Positions 33,306 through 43,787 of a stretch of DNA of 64,000 nt are shown piece by piece (positions within the stretch are counted from its first letter, which is position 1; each line of letters opens with the position of its first letter). Made by a program: the position numbers and the translations under genes. The stretch comes from Massospora cicadina (Eukaryota; Entomophthoromycota; Entomophthoromycetes; Entomophthorales; Entomophthoraceae): positions 92,266-156,265 of the forward strand of contig JAKSZP010000179.1 in assembly GCA_022478985.1 (NCBI GenBank), in the 5' to 3' direction. The notes under the pieces were generated by a model. It was given only the letters and a program-made list of their open reading frames with translations, made no database searches and was not told the origin of the DNA.

Positions 33306-34009
33306 CTACGTTAGAATACAAAGATCATAAGGGTTAAGAGTTTTAGTGGAATTAGCTGAATAAGCACTGGTTTCAAGAATATAGCGAGGAGATTTCTCGA
33401 GAATCCCAAGATAATAGTCAAGAAATGTTCTAGGTGAAACAATTAGATCCCATTTTATGAGAAAACTAAACTCCAACTCAAGGATATTAAGTTCTTGAAG
33501 GGTGATACCCCCTAATTTGGCATATTGTACATTTGTCCAGTAAAAATCACAAAAGATTTTTGAGCCGACAGTTATGGCAGTGATAAGATACCTGTGTACA
33601 GTTAAAGAGGTTATAGCAAAGCTTGGATTGTACTTGCAGAGACGATCAATATAAACCAGAGTTGCCAATAAAACTTCGTTTTCTATTCGCGTAAATTTGA
33701 CAATCCTAGACAGGTAATCAGCAATACTTATTCCTGGTACTGCCCTGAATGAAAACGAGTGATAAATGCGTTTGCTGCTGGATTGATATCATTTCTGCTG
33801 ACAAGCTCATTCAAAAGTTCAACTACATAAATGTAAAATTGAATGAAAACAAGGCGAAGGAAGAAAACAAGGAAAAAACAAAATGCACCAGAAACAATTT
33901 AAATAACTTTAATAGTTAAACAAGCTCAATGGTTACCTATAAGATTAACAATTCTAAATTGATCTACTTCATAATAACTGCGTGGATAAATAAAATCTGT
34001 ATCGTTCAT
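33306..34009 (-). CDS. PHO80/PCL-type cyclin (one apparent 1-nt frameshift)
   Basis: Exon 1 is 34009-33937 (24 codons plus one base, ATG at 34009). A 114-nt intron (GTAACC...TAG, 33936-33823) follows, and exon 2 is 33822-33306. The product would be about 196 residues, normal for a small Pho80-like cyclin that activates a Pho85-type kinase in nutrient signalling. Cyclin-box features are LVYIDRLCKYNPSFAIT, SLTVHRYLITAITVGSKIF and YAKLGGITLQELNILELEF, the last being characteristic of the family. Near 33746-33748 one base is missing between ITRFHS and AVPGISIADYLSRI. Restoring the phase makes the protein continuous, so this is either a sequencing slip or a recent pseudogene. The family call is strong; partner and pathway are inferred from family. 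Confidence 0.8.
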
Positions 34010-34506
34010 TTCTCAGCTGCCTATTTTACATAAGTAGTTATCAGTCAAATAGTTATGTGTATATTGATAAGAGTGCTATTTACAGCGTGGACATTGCTTA
34101 AAGAAATAGCTTTTATCCTGGGCTTGTATTTTTAGCACACAAAGTTTCAAAAAGCTGATTTAATTAATTATTCAAAGTGCTTTAAAATCATTGGTGAAAT
34201 CATCTTTTAACGTAGTACTGAGTAGTTTAACAGATTCCTTCAGCGGCAGATTAGCCAATTTTTAGGCCAATATCAATTAACAAATTTCAGGATCTCGATC
34301 CAAAATTGAAAATTACTTTAGATTGCTTACCTAATTAGTATTTATTAGAATGAAATAAAATCAAGAGACTAAAAAACATACATATAGGTCGAATTGAGAA
34401 CCTTCTCCTTTTTCAAAGTCGGTTAAAAAGCGTTTCCTTACGTAAGATTAATAACGACATGTTTTAGCTTCATATAGTTCTAAATTATATAAACCTTACT
34501 TATATA

Positions 34507-34837
34507 TTTTAAATTTTAAATTTTATTCGAGGTGGGGCCGACCTGGGATGATACCGCACCGATGAGGGGAAATGAAGAAAATGGGAAAGGAGGATAAAAC
34601 CCGGAAAACCTCCATGCGCGGCGTATGATAGGCCAGGAACTCCATGGACCGCCTTTGCTATTCGCTATCTCGGTTCGGGGCATTAGTGCGCAACGCCAAC
34701 ACAGTCATAATCGTCCCCTACCCAGTTCACTACTGGGATCGAACTCGGGGGGGCAGCGGTAGAGGTCCCTATTCTACCACTGGGGTATCCTCCCTAACCT
34801 TATATAAAAATTATTCGAGGTGGGTCGACCTTGGGAC
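34507..34837 (-). mobile_element. Composite tRNA-derived SINE (SINE2)
   Basis: A perfect 16-bp target duplication, AAACCTTACTTATATA (34491-34506 and 34838-34853), encloses 331 bp. On the minus strand it begins with a truncated SINE tail (AAGGTCGACCCACCTCGAATAA). A full unit follows, with box A-like CCCCAGTGGTAGAATAGGG near 34770-34788 and box B-like GAGTTCGATCCC near 34735-34746. It ends in a second tail, AGGTCGGCCCCACCTCGAAT. The unit is strikingly GC-rich in AT-rich surroundings. Because one duplication encloses both parts, they probably moved as a dimer. The plus-strand open frame 34644-34859 overlaps it and is not a gene. Confidence 0.8.
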
Positions 34838-34853
34838 AAACCTTACTTATATA

Positions 34854-36040
34854 GTTTAACAATTATCAAACTGCTTACCTGAGAAACTTTGATACATTAC
34901 CCTTAAGTCTCATTGATTTTATCACACAAAAACTTTATTCCCAATTATATAAAAAATTAATATTATCAATCTAAAATATAACTAGATAAATAATTGATAG
35001 CCTGTTCCCGATTCTAGTATCAGTAAAATCTTAAATTCTTTTGATTGCAAACATACTAACAGTGTAGTTATAATAGGGAATAAACTATAGTTATTCTCTG
35101 TATGAACCAATAAATACTAGGTATAACTATTCTACTACCTTGGATGTACTGCCCACTTATATCACAATAAGGGAGAGCCTATCACCAGCAAAGCCCCTGA
35201 AATAAATTGACATATGGCTCACACCCTGGACAAAGTATATGTGAGGTCAAAACCATAAGTTATCATGCATGTGTTGAATTTTAAATGCCTTAGTATCAGA
35301 ATTTTATATATCTATGTAATTTATTGCCAAAGTGACATGCTCACTCAGAGAGTGCTGATATTTGAGGTTGAGCCACTGACAATAAATTATTTGTTTGTTC
35401 ACAGGGTTCACCAACAGCCAAATTGGAGGGTCTACTTCTTGTGTACATAGAACTTTTTCTCACAGTTCCAAGTATGTCCAAATGTGTTGAAGCCTTGGAA
35501 TTATACATAACAGGGCTACTTCAGAGAATAATGGAACTCTCTCAACTTCTGCAGACAACATGAAGGCTAAATCCAAACCTTTTACTGCTATAAATGTATT
35601 TAGAGTTATTAGCACCAAACAAAATTATCAATAATAGAGTTATATCTTGTAAAAAATGTTACATCATTGATATAAATATAAAAAGTGCCTGTAGTTTTTG
35701 GGAAATAGGGGTATAAAATAAGGTTCTGATTCAAAACAAATCATTTTTTTCTCACAATGTGATTATGCATTTTCTGCTTAGTTTTAGGCCCAGTGGAGTC
35801 CATTTCTTTAATTCTCTGGGATCTTCTAGCTTCTTTATTGAATTGTATAGAGCTTTAGTCTGCTTGTGACTGTGTGGATGCTACTCTGTTTGCTCCTGGT
35901 TTTCTCATGACCCCTGTGAGTGTTGCAGCTGCTTGGATATATTTGTAGCCTTAATTTATGGAGCTTGTAAAGTTAATTTTCTTCCTGTTTTTGGCAATAT
36001 TGGTATTTCTCAGCTTCATACAAATGGGGAACCTCTCTTT
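34854..36040. other. AT-rich spacer, nothing recognised
   Basis: About 1.2 kb with no credible gene. Short frames such as 35265-35450 lack domains and are probably chance. Confidence 0.5.
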
Positions 36041-36069
36041 GTATGAGTTTTTGGTAATTTACCCATCAT

Positions 36070-36305
36070 TGGCAGTCAAACAAAAGGGTAAAAAGAGGTT
36101 CCTCTAAGGCATTTTCTGTGACATTGTGCGCATAGTCATTTGGACCATTTTTTATACTTCCAGGTTCTGTCATCATGCTGACCAACTGGTAGATTATCTT
36201 GTCAGTCAGGGGTTATATAATGTCCTCTGGTAATAGAATTTTAGGCCCTCTGAAGCCAAAAAAGGGCTTTAGATTTTTGTAGATTCTGATTGCTGACTGT
36301 GTTAG
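36070..36305 (-). pseudogene. Unidentified coding relic
   Basis: One minus frame stays open apart from a single stop and reads like protein: IRIYKNLKPFFGFRGPKILL, then TDKIIYQLVSMMTEPGS and ENALEEPLFTLLFD. It lies on the 3' side of the integrase remnant of element J. I do not recognise it. It may be a C-terminal extension of that element or part of another one. Confidence 0.35.
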
Positions 36306-36599
36306 TTTGGAATCAATCTTCATTCTGGCCAGCTAGTTTATCAGTTTAAAACTAATATTATTAAATTAGAGGTTTCAGGAGTTTTATTCCATAGGGTGTG
36401 GAATTAACTCCTATAGTTGTCATTTTTCAACATTACCCTCATTAAGATGAAATCTAGGAAAAGACTTCAAGTGCTGTGATAAACTTAGTTATAGTTGATT
36501 TGGGTAGTGTCACTCTTAATATAATACTCAGTCCCTCTTCTCATGACAACTGTTTCAGATTCTTTCCAGATGTCCTGTAGCTTCTCAGGTTGTCATCTG

Positions 36600-38650
36600 T
36601 GCATGTGATAGAACATCACCTTCTGTACCACCTTGATATGAACAACTTGGGTTTTTGGTCACTCTCTTTGGTACTTAAATTTAGTGAATTAATTATGTTG
36701 CTGCTGATATTCAATTGAACCTTGACTAAATTTTCTGTTAACTCTTCCTTGTATCTTCCAGGAGGTAGATTCTTACTATTTGCATCCATCACTGAAACTA
36801 ACAAACTTGGTTATAAAGCTTCTTAACTATATAACGCCTTGGATGGAGACATGCCAATAGCCCTGTGGTAGCTTTATTGGTAAGTGAACAAGGATGATGG
36901 CAACAAGCTTTTCTATTTGGATATGTGGTTGATTGTGATCTTCTTTAAAATAGATGCAAGGGTTCCATCGACTCTTTTTATGATAACATTTATAAATGGT
37001 GAGTATGGCGTGGTAAACTGCTATTTGAATCCTGATGAATTCATAAGTATCTCACAATATATGAAAAAAGTTCTATCCATTGTCAGAAAAAAGAGTTTAA
37101 GCCATCCATGATATGTAATAACATGATGGTAATGGAACCTAATGGCAACTCTTTTGGTAAATGCCTTTACTGCAATCATTTCTGTCATGGTTAAATGACT
37201 TGATAGTAGGCACCAACCCCAAGGACAAGGCTGGGTGGCAGGGGCCCAGAAGGTGAAACTTCAGGCTCTCCCTGACCTCAAGCACACTTTAGACCAACGC
37301 TGGGTACAATCCAAATATGCCCAAGTTGGTACTAGTGAGGTGCAAAACGCTCAGCCCCTTGTATTGGCTCAAGCATTAAAATGTATGAGTTATTCAATTA
37401 ATGAAGATGGTTTGATTTAGTCGATTAAGGAATGGTGGTTCAAAACCTGTTCCATTTACAAAATATTGCATTTAGGTAGGGTACAACTTCAATCAATTAC
37501 CAAAGTGAAGTCAGTTTCAGCGTATTCTATTACTTTGGATGAAAGTGTTTACCTATTGATGAATTAGTGCTTGGGATTGCTTTGGCAGACCCAGAATTAT
37601 CCCAACAAGGTTTAAAATTGTTTTTTGTGACCAACATTCCTTGTTGATCAACTTTCCACAATAAACTTTTCCATTTTTTTCATTTTTGTTTATGTTATTT
37701 TGGAAGATCCTGTGTGCAGACCTCTTCTTATGTTATTATTGCCCAGCACCCTCTGCTGGGCTCTAGTAACGTTTATTTGGGTAACTAGTTCCCTAACGTT
37801 GGCTCTGTGCACTGTTCACTACCACGCTGTAAACAAGAGAGTTATAGACACTCTTCTTACAATTTCTGTCCACTGGGTAAAGAGATAAATTACTATAATT
37901 ATAAACTGGTTACCAATTGATGACTTTGGGAATGGTCCAATAATATTAATGAAAATTTTGTGAAATGGCGCACTTGGAGTAACAGGCTTAAATTCAAACT
38001 TTTTTGGAAAAGTCTTGTATAGAGACATTCACCACAGAGCTCCAAGCCTGACTTATGTCATCCAATATAGCCTCCCAGTAAAATCTCTCCTCAAGGTGCT
38101 GGTGCATCTTCTGTAGCCATTTTGTAACCTACTAGGGGGTTCCTTTTAAAACTAGTGCCATTCATTTTCTTGGTATTACATATAGTAACCATTTCTTTTG
38201 TACTTTTCTCCAGCTGTATATCTTGAAATCAAATTCTCTAGAACAACTCTTAAGTATCTTATTAACTATGTCATCTATTACTTTCATTACACTTCTGGTT
38301 TTTCTTTAAGCTCATAAATCTTATCACTATCATGGTATCTAAAATAGAAGGTGGGAAACTGCAACAAGCTATCTAAGTTTTAGTGCTACACTCCTACCTG
38401 GCGCAGGTCTTAATTTGTAGCCTTTCAGCTGAAAATCCCATCATGATAGCTTTTTATCTGGATCTTTTGAGTTTGTAAACCATCCAGAAATGCATAAACT
38501 GTAATAATCTTAAAGTGTATGCCATAAAAATAGGGTCAGAAGTGGCATACTATTCTGATCACTGCTAGGCACTTGTTTTCTGTAACTGTGCAGTTGCACT
38601 AAGCTTTGGTAATTGTCTTTAAGTAAAACTTAAAAAGGTAGTCTGCTCCT
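36600..38650 (-). mobile_element. Ty3/gypsy fragment J (RNase H and integrase)
   Basis: From high to low coordinate, the minus strand gives an RNase H piece (VTENKCLAVIRIVCHF near 38550), an integrase zinc-finger end and core (PFHKIFINIIGPFPKSSIGN, FTQWTEIVRRV; 37819-38028), then the core resuming at 37110-37195 (AVKAFTKRVAIR, HGWLKLFFLTMDRTFF) and FTTPYSPFINVIIKRVDGTL near 36970. The third catalytic residue appears as Lys. The core is broken by an insert at about 37196-37850. RT and Gag are absent, since the reversed solo LTR at 38746 follows directly. The fragment is truncated and dead. Confidence 0.75.
37196..37850. repeat. Insertion in integrase of J, possibly a solo LTR
   Basis: Integrase reading stops at TQWTEIVRRV (37850 side) and resumes at AVKAFTKRV (37196 side), although these are neighbouring parts of the core. 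The 655-bp insert begins TG and ends CA and has AATAAA-like sequence (37661-37667), as LTRs do. No target duplication is clear, so the type is uncertain. The plus frame 37235-37420 has no recognisable domain. Confidence 0.4.
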
Positions 38651-38745
38651 TTTTTGTCCAACTTTGCTAGTCTAGCGCCTATACAAAATCATTAGAAACT
38701 GTATATATATATAAGATCTTTAGAAATTTAGAAATAAAGCTTGAG

Positions 38746-39325
38746 TTTAACAGTTAGAAAATCCCAGTTTCTGACTGCTATATAATAAATGATTCTTTGG
38801 CGCACTGACAGCACCAAAGAAGCTTAACTTTGAATAGGGAGAGGTTTGGGGTGCTGACAGCGCTAAACATTCCTACTACAAGCTGGTTATACAAAGTCCT
38901 CTATTGTAGTTGGTCCAACCCAACCATGTAAAAGCTTTTTGAAACTGGACACCCAAAAAGATCAACAGGTAAGCTAGGTATACTAACCCCAAAACAAACT
39001 TTATTTTTATTTTGGAGATAAAAAGGGCCCACCAAACAGAGCTCATCTGGGGAGCAACTGACAATGCTCCCCAGGAGGAAAATCTAAAGGTATAATTCTG
39101 AAGTGAGCATTGAAATTGGCAGTTGAATCTTTTAAAGGCTGCTCTACAGGGTCCTCACCCAATTCATTGATTAGGATTGTATGAGCTTAATCTACAATTT
39201 AGATGAGGCACAACCCAGCGCCCAAAACTGACTGAACCAAAAGTCCTTTTAAACAATTTGACTTGTATTTAGAAAATCTTAGTTCAAGCTAAAATGCAAC
39301 AATTGAGACAAACTCAATTATTACA
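38746..39325 (-). repeat. Solo LTR of the TRIM1 family, reversed
   Basis: The 580-bp segment is the reverse complement of the TRIM1 LTRs. Landmarks include AACCCAGCGCC, GACTGAACCAAAAG, GGGGAGCAACTGACAATGCT and the end CAATTATTACA (39315-39325). No second LTR or interior is nearby, so it is a solo LTR. It shows that the TRIM family was active at more than one place in this window. Confidence 0.85.
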
Positions 39326-41692
39326 ATACTTCAGACTTTATCATAGCAGAAAGTAGTAAAAATGATATTATAAACAAGAAAGGCTTTTAAAGATATGCAA
39401 TAACTTTTATCTTTCTTATAAAAGGAACAATTAAAAATGAGCAAGGTATAGGAATGCAATTTTATTGGTATTAGAAGGCTTTAGGATAAAAACCACATTT
39501 AAAAATTTCTGGTGGTTTAATTAAGGAACATCTATTTTTGCAATGGTTAAATATGAGTTTTGTACTTTCTAGATATTGATTTAGACTAATGTTTGATAAG
39601 GCTTGGCTATCTGATTTAGTGCCATACTTTTCTAAAATCACTTAAGTGAGTGAAAAACACATATAGTCATTAAAAGCATTGTGTTTGTAGTAAACTAGTT
39701 GAAACTAACAGAGGAATTAGGTAATTAATACTTCATGCGCCAACAAAAACTTAGTTGGACTTTGAGAGTTTTATAATAGATTTATCCCTTCATTAAAATT
39801 TGTAGAGAATCCACAACTAAACATGGTATTAAGATACCACAAAAGTATGAGCAAGTTCATATCTGTGACATTGAATTATCTATGAAACCACTTTTAGTTT
39901 ACTAGAAAGAAAGAGCTGTAAAAATGTACTTCTGCCCATATAGCTTAAAGTAATGGTTCCCTGATATCATAATAGTCTTAAGAGCAAGTTTGGAATAGGG
40001 AAGTGGACTACAGAGAAGTTTTTTATATGCTGAAATTAAAACTAAAAACTCTTTTTATGTTTTTGAATAACTATAAATCTTTTAAGCTATCATTTTGCAC
40101 TTCTGAGGTCCAGTGGACTAGTGGCTTCTATGCACAAAATTAAAGAACCTATACTCAATTATCTGATGCAAGAAATTATAAACACATACCAAAATTAGTG
40201 GCTAATGACATCTTAAGTTTTTTTTCAGTTCACCTCACTTAACTTTATTATGTATAGGTATCTTACCATAGGAACCATGAAGATAGACCATAGGTTCATT
40301 TGCTGGCTTACCAATATAATAGTTAGCGTTTATGTAACCTCAATAAACAATAAATTTATCAAATAATTAATCCTTAACTACCCTTACATTACAAATTATA
40401 AATCTGTGGAGCTATATAAGTAAACTGAAATACCTGGATTCAACACTTTTTTACTAAGAGCTATAATGAATTTTTATACTATTATATCTATACAAAAATA
40501 TAGAAACTGTACTTAAGAGAGCAATCTAAATGAATACTCACATTTTTGATTTACCCCATATAATTCCTATAAAAGTGCTGTAACATATATCAATTCAGCC
40601 TATACTTCCAAGCTAAAGTATAACTTTTTTAGAGTATATTATTTTTTAGAGGCAGAATTGTGTTTTTTGATTTCGATCCAATGTAAATTATTAGGATAGG
40701 TGCCATAATGCTGTACTATTACCTGGAAATGGATTAATTTAATCTAGATTATACATTTTTATACTACTAGAACATTTAAAATTAGAAACATAGATATTAT
40801 AGATAGATAATACATTATACTTATAAGGTTGCTAAGTTTATCCTAAAACTAAAATAAAGCTATTTTTTAAGTAGCTTTTAGACAATTTTACCTAAGTAAC
40901 TTGATTCTAATTGAAGGTCTATATTAACTTTAGTTGTATGAAAATTTTCCCTATTAACTTTAAAATAACATTTTCAAGTTACAAGATCACTTTTTGTAAA
41001 CTTATCACAATCCTTGAGCTAGTTCTAAAGCACAATTGCATTAGGGTTAATTTACTATAAAGTATAATATGCATATATGTTCTCACTATGCTAGTCTAGT
41101 TATATTTTTATTATACTATAACGCGCTAATACAAGTTTGAGATTATATAATCACCAGTCTTACTTTTACCTCAAATATTTAAAGTATATCAATAAGCATT
41201 ATATACATAATACAGATCTGAATGTCTGATTATTCCTTATAATCCTGTATTTAATTTCATACTTTAACTTTATGATAAGATCAGGGATAAACTTGAAATT
41301 TTACTTAAGGCTAAATGCTAATAAATAGATAGTAAGTGCTATTTTTAAATGTGGTATAATGTAATGAATTATATCATGTGTTAAATTATAGAAAAAGGTC
41401 TGAATGATTAGTTAAAAAGCCATATATACATAGGAATCTAAAATTTATTATATCCATCTATTATATTTTTGTAAAACTAAAAGAAGTTTCTTGTATTTTA
41501 TAAGCTATCAGCATCTAAATTTTACTCTACTAGATGGCTTTAAAACTATAAAGTATATGTTTTTACATTTATGGTAGAAGCTTAGAAATTATTTAAATTT
41601 TTTTTTGATTTCATAGATTATATTGTAAGCAACTAACACTATAAAAAGTTATTTACAAAGCATGTCAAAAATTAGTAAATGGAAAAAGGAAC
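39326..41692. other. AT-rich spacer, nothing recognised
   Basis: About 2.4 kb of very AT-rich sequence without open frames above 60 codons, without terminal repeats I can pair, and without RNA genes I can identify. Confidence 0.6.
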
Positions 41693-41706
41693 ACCAACAT
41701 TATCAT

Positions 41707-41887
41707 GGGTGCTGGACAAAAGTTTCCCCAAAGCTTCCTCGCCTTTTGATATGGCTTCCTAGGCTGATAACCTAGGGGCTATATTAGGATTTTTTTAATT
41801 TATGATAATCCCTTTGTTTGGCTCATTTGCAAATAAAGATGCGTGGCGGCTCCCCCTTTTGGGTTGGGCACCACTAGTGCTAAAAAT
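41707..41887. mobile_element. Short retroposon-like insert with 14-bp target duplication
   Basis: A perfect 14-bp direct repeat, ACCAACATTATCAT (41693-41706 and 41888-41901), encloses 181 bp whose composition is clearly GC-richer than its surroundings. On the minus strand the head TAGCACTAGTGG near the right edge resembles box A of polymerase III promoters, but no box B is evident. It may be a SINE unrelated to SINE1, or a retroposed small RNA. The long duplication argues for LINE-mediated insertion. Confidence 0.6.
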
Positions 41888-41901
41888 ACCAACATTATCA
41901 T

Positions 41902-42612
41902 CACTATAATATATATACTTGATATAGACTTAAGCTAGGAGATATAAGTTGAACCCTTTATACTCTATCTAGAAAAAACTTACTTTAGTCTGTGTTCAAT
42001 AGATTGCAATGTTTTTATAAACTTGCATAAGTAGGTTAAAGTAAAAAGTTATGTAAAGTTTGTTTAGCATATAATAATTAGATACATACTTGTTATTTTA
42101 TTTAACTAAAATCACTAAAAAACTCTAGATAATTAATAGAATTATCTGCTTTGGAATCATGATAAGGTTTTATATCTATATCTACTCTCTGTCAGCTACT
42201 TATACTTTATATTTAACCTAAACTACAAAATCTTGTTAAAGATTAATATAATGCTGATTATATTTTCAAAGCAAAGATGTGATATCTTGGCTTCTTTTAT
42301 CAGCCTTTTAGCAAGCTATATTAAAAAATGCAATCTAGTTTATTATCATATATTCTATCTACTTATTTTTTAAAGTTAATGCATTTTGATACTTTGTGAA
42401 ATTTTCACAACTTAAAGATCAAGTTATGTGCAGAAGGTCAAGGTACATGATTTTGATAAAGTTATATAGAACTGAAGAATGTAGTTTCTTTGTTAAATTC
42501 AAAAGAGATGCATTTGAACTAAATGTTAGTAGTTTATTATATTATTATAAAAAAGCTTTAGATTTGTCTAGTTTAATAAACTATATTTTAGCCCTTTGAT
42601 CAGAGTATAATT
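41902..42612. other. AT-rich spacer, nothing recognised
   Basis: About 0.7 kb with one chance frame (42396-42599) that has no recognisable similarity. Confidence 0.5.
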
Positions 42613-43137
42613 CAACCATAAATTTTTTTCTTATTTAACTGAGACAAGCTGACCAGGGGATGGACAGTACCAAGCTCCAAGGAGCAAAACTTATACTAGA
42701 ATAGATTTTAATGAACAGAAAGAGATGAGTGTATCACTTAAACAAAATCAAAAAATAAAAATAAAACTAAAATGATCCAGCCAGGTTGGATGCATTAAAC
42801 TTTTATGCATCCATGGTGGGGGGTGAGTGGAGATCAGGAGGCTCATCTTTCTCCTCTGTGTTGGACAGTGTATGGCAGAATGCCAGAAGCATGAGCGTGG
42901 GTGCATCCTCAAAATGAAGGCCAAGGTAGCAGAGTGGCTCTTGCAGCTCAAATTTAGCTATAAGGAGGGTGGTGATATATTCAGATAGGGCTTAATTAGC
43001 CTTGAGGCAAACTTTGGGTAGGGTGGTGAAGATGGCAAAGTTGTTTCTGGCAATGCAGGTCTTAGAGAGCCAAATTTTGTGACTATTGCAACTTTTTGTA
43101 TTGCTTTGTTAGTAACTTGGTGGGACTGGAGGAATTC

Positions 43138-43718
43138 TGTTGGAGATTCAAATGCAATGACCAATTCTAACCAAAACCAAGGTTCAATCTCTAAGTCTAA
43201 TAAGATCTTGAAAACCCCATTGGTGATATCTGATTCTTGGTAGACAAAAAATTGACCCTTCAGAGTTATCAGCCTCCTCTGATGGATGGAGCTAAGCAAT
43301 CCAAAGGGGCTAAGCAACTCAAAGGGGCTAAGCAACCTGAAGGGGCTAAGCTCTCTGCAAGAAGGTTGACCCCATCTGATAACTTTATAAGATCTAACCA
43401 TCACAAGTATAGTAATAATAATCAGCAATATTGGTCTTCTATTATAGGTTATCTTATCTCAGTTAAAGCACAAAGATCCTTAGAGTAACTACAAAATTAA
43501 CTCTATAAATATCCCTCATTTTTAACTAATATTTTACCACTATTTTTGCCTCACATAGCTTAATTTTTGTCAATTTATAACAAAGTCCTGTATTCCAATT
43601 AAAATTTATTATTGGAATGAAACTAATAACTTTGTTGCCTTAGTTCCACCTTTGCTAGAGCCACAAAAATATTAATTTTATAGCCTTCTTAGCGCCTGAA
43701 TATTGCAATTTCTCATGA
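43138..43718 (+). repeat. 5' LTR of element E
   Basis: It starts TGTTGGAGATTC and pairs with 49551-50100. It contains three tandem 18-bp units CTAAGCAANYYNAAGGGG (43292-43345), where the 3' LTR has a single unit. Other shared landmarks are CATCACAAGTATAGTAATAA and CTTTGTTGCCTT. Confidence 0.85.
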
Positions 43719-43729
43719 AATTCTTATAC

Positions 43730-43748
43730 TGGTGCTTTTGCTAGGTCT
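43730..43748 (+). other. Primer binding site of element E
   Basis: TGGTGCTTTTGCTAGGTCT follows the 5' LTR. It keeps the TGGTGCT start of the group consensus and is changed further in. Confidence 0.55.
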
Positions 43749-43787
43749 GTTTCCAAGGCTACCTGGTGAAAATATATTTTCACAACA

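Noticed and set aside
34735..34790. Possible tRNA gene (box A and box B on the minus strand)
   Set aside because: No acceptor stem or anticodon arm can be closed around the boxes, and a 16-bp target duplication shows that it is part of a SINE.
43288..43352. CRISPR-like short repeats
   Set aside because: The 18-bp units are directly adjacent without spacers and lie inside an LTR. No CRISPR array was seen anywhere in the window.
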